Part shown: piece after piece, positions 39,624-39,954 of the stretch
How positions within the stretch are numbered: position 1 is the first letter of the stretch
Layout: each line of letters begins with the position of its first letter
Source: CADCTM01 sp049671305
Lineage (GTDB): Bacteria > Cyanobacteriota > Cyanobacteriia > Cyanobacteriales > Coleofasciculaceae
Direction: 5' to 3'
Length of the DNA: 39,954 nucleotides
NCBI GenBank assembly: GCA_049671305.1
Contig: JBATUR010000079.1
Location: 1 to 39,954, forward strand
The notes under the pieces: generated by a model
Databases searched by the model: none
Told to the model about the DNA's origin: nothing
Seen by the model: only the letters and a program-made list of their open reading frames with translations
Translations under genes and position numbers: made by a program

Positions 39624-39954
39624 TGACCCCTAATTAATTCTAATAATTATTGACGTTGTTATTATATTTGTCTGATTATTTGTTAATTTAATCAGTAACC
39701 GCACTTGCCACCAATTAACAATTGAGATCTGCTGCTAACAACTATTTGCCGAAATTAATGATCATCAAGACTGCTATACTCAATCTACAACTTGGGATTA
39801 ATTGACAAAGACTCTATAACCTTCAGTAATTTAATCGTAACCTCTTAATTGCCTTTGTCTATTCCCAACTTAACATTAGTAATCTTATTACTAATTCACC
39901 TTGATCGGCTTTTTCTACAAGAAACGTTAAACTTTGAAACTTTATTTCATTAAA
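39624..39954. other. Upstream region of the histidine kinase to the window end
   Basis: A/T-rich, gene-free sequence with no recognised promoter, terminator or repeat. The next gene lies beyond the window. Confidence 0.3.

Noticed and set aside
1..39954. Prophage, IS element or defence island
   Set aside because: No transposase, integrase, phage structural, restriction or toxin-antitoxin-like proteins were recognised; gene content is housekeeping and conserved cyanobacterial.

Overview
This is an ordinary chromosomal stretch of a cyanobacterium. The evidence is more than two dozen HIP1 octamers (GCGATCGC), together with cyanobacteria-specific genes: the phycobilisome-degradation regulator nblR, the degenerate RNB-family gene zam, the DUF2605/DUF2973 pair, DUF2949, DUF3153 and a DUF5340-like gene. 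Gene style, interspersed palindromes and moderate GC suggest a filamentous or otherwise large-genome species (Nostocales/Chroococcidiopsis-like). That placement is an inference. No prophage, IS transposase, CRISPR array or rRNA was seen.

Layout. 1-3.1 kb: the 3' part of an exported peptidoglycan-binding/beta-propeller protein, then an M50 membrane protease fused to TPRs. 3.2-5.6 kb: nblR, a DUF192 lipoprotein, a hairpin-rich 300-nt gap that looks like an unassigned structured RNA, a DUF2949 gene and a strong bidirectional terminator. 5.6-11.3 kb (mostly minus): a class V aminotransferase, a DUF5340-like gene, an lpdA-trpC pair, a small conserved-looking gene, a SpoU/TrmH RNA methyltransferase and tRNA-Leu(CAG). 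11.5-17 kb: murA (with a 45-bp tandem duplication at its 3' end), a small protein, a GT4 glycosyltransferase, a cluster of palindromic repeats and a threonyl-tRNA synthetase without a TGS domain. 17-22.6 kb: DUF2605 and DUF2973, a membrane protein, a CPA1-type Na+/H+ antiporter, aroK, a small gene, a LapA-like membrane protein and ubiX. 22.8-27.2 kb: zam, a long gene-free leader region, a gene with a second 45-bp duplication, a textbook terminator and clpP. 27.4-34.8 kb: small genes, a YbjQ-like protein, argB, a repeat-containing secreted protein, then a co-directional run (TPR protein, secreted protein, TldE/PmbA protein, DUF3153 lipoprotein, secreted protein). 34.8-39.95 kb: a coiled-coil protein, a decayed small gene, a GT-C mannosyltransferase-like membrane protein and a soluble PAS-GAF histidine kinase.

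How the genes fit together. Most are housekeeping genes in short transcription units: tryptophan and shikimate pathway (trpC, aroK), arginine (argB), cell wall (murA, the peptidoglycan-binding protein, glycosyltransferases), translation (thrS, tRNA-Leu, RNA methyltransferase), proteolysis (clpP, M50, TldE) and acclimation of the photosynthetic apparatus (nblR, zam). I did not find a convincing new multigene system. The best leads are the structured intergenic RNA candidate at 4.69-4.95 kb, the loss of catalytic residues in the RNB protein, the two 45-bp in-frame tandem duplications, the dispersed GTAGAGAC palindrome family and the decayed gene at 35.5-35.86 kb.
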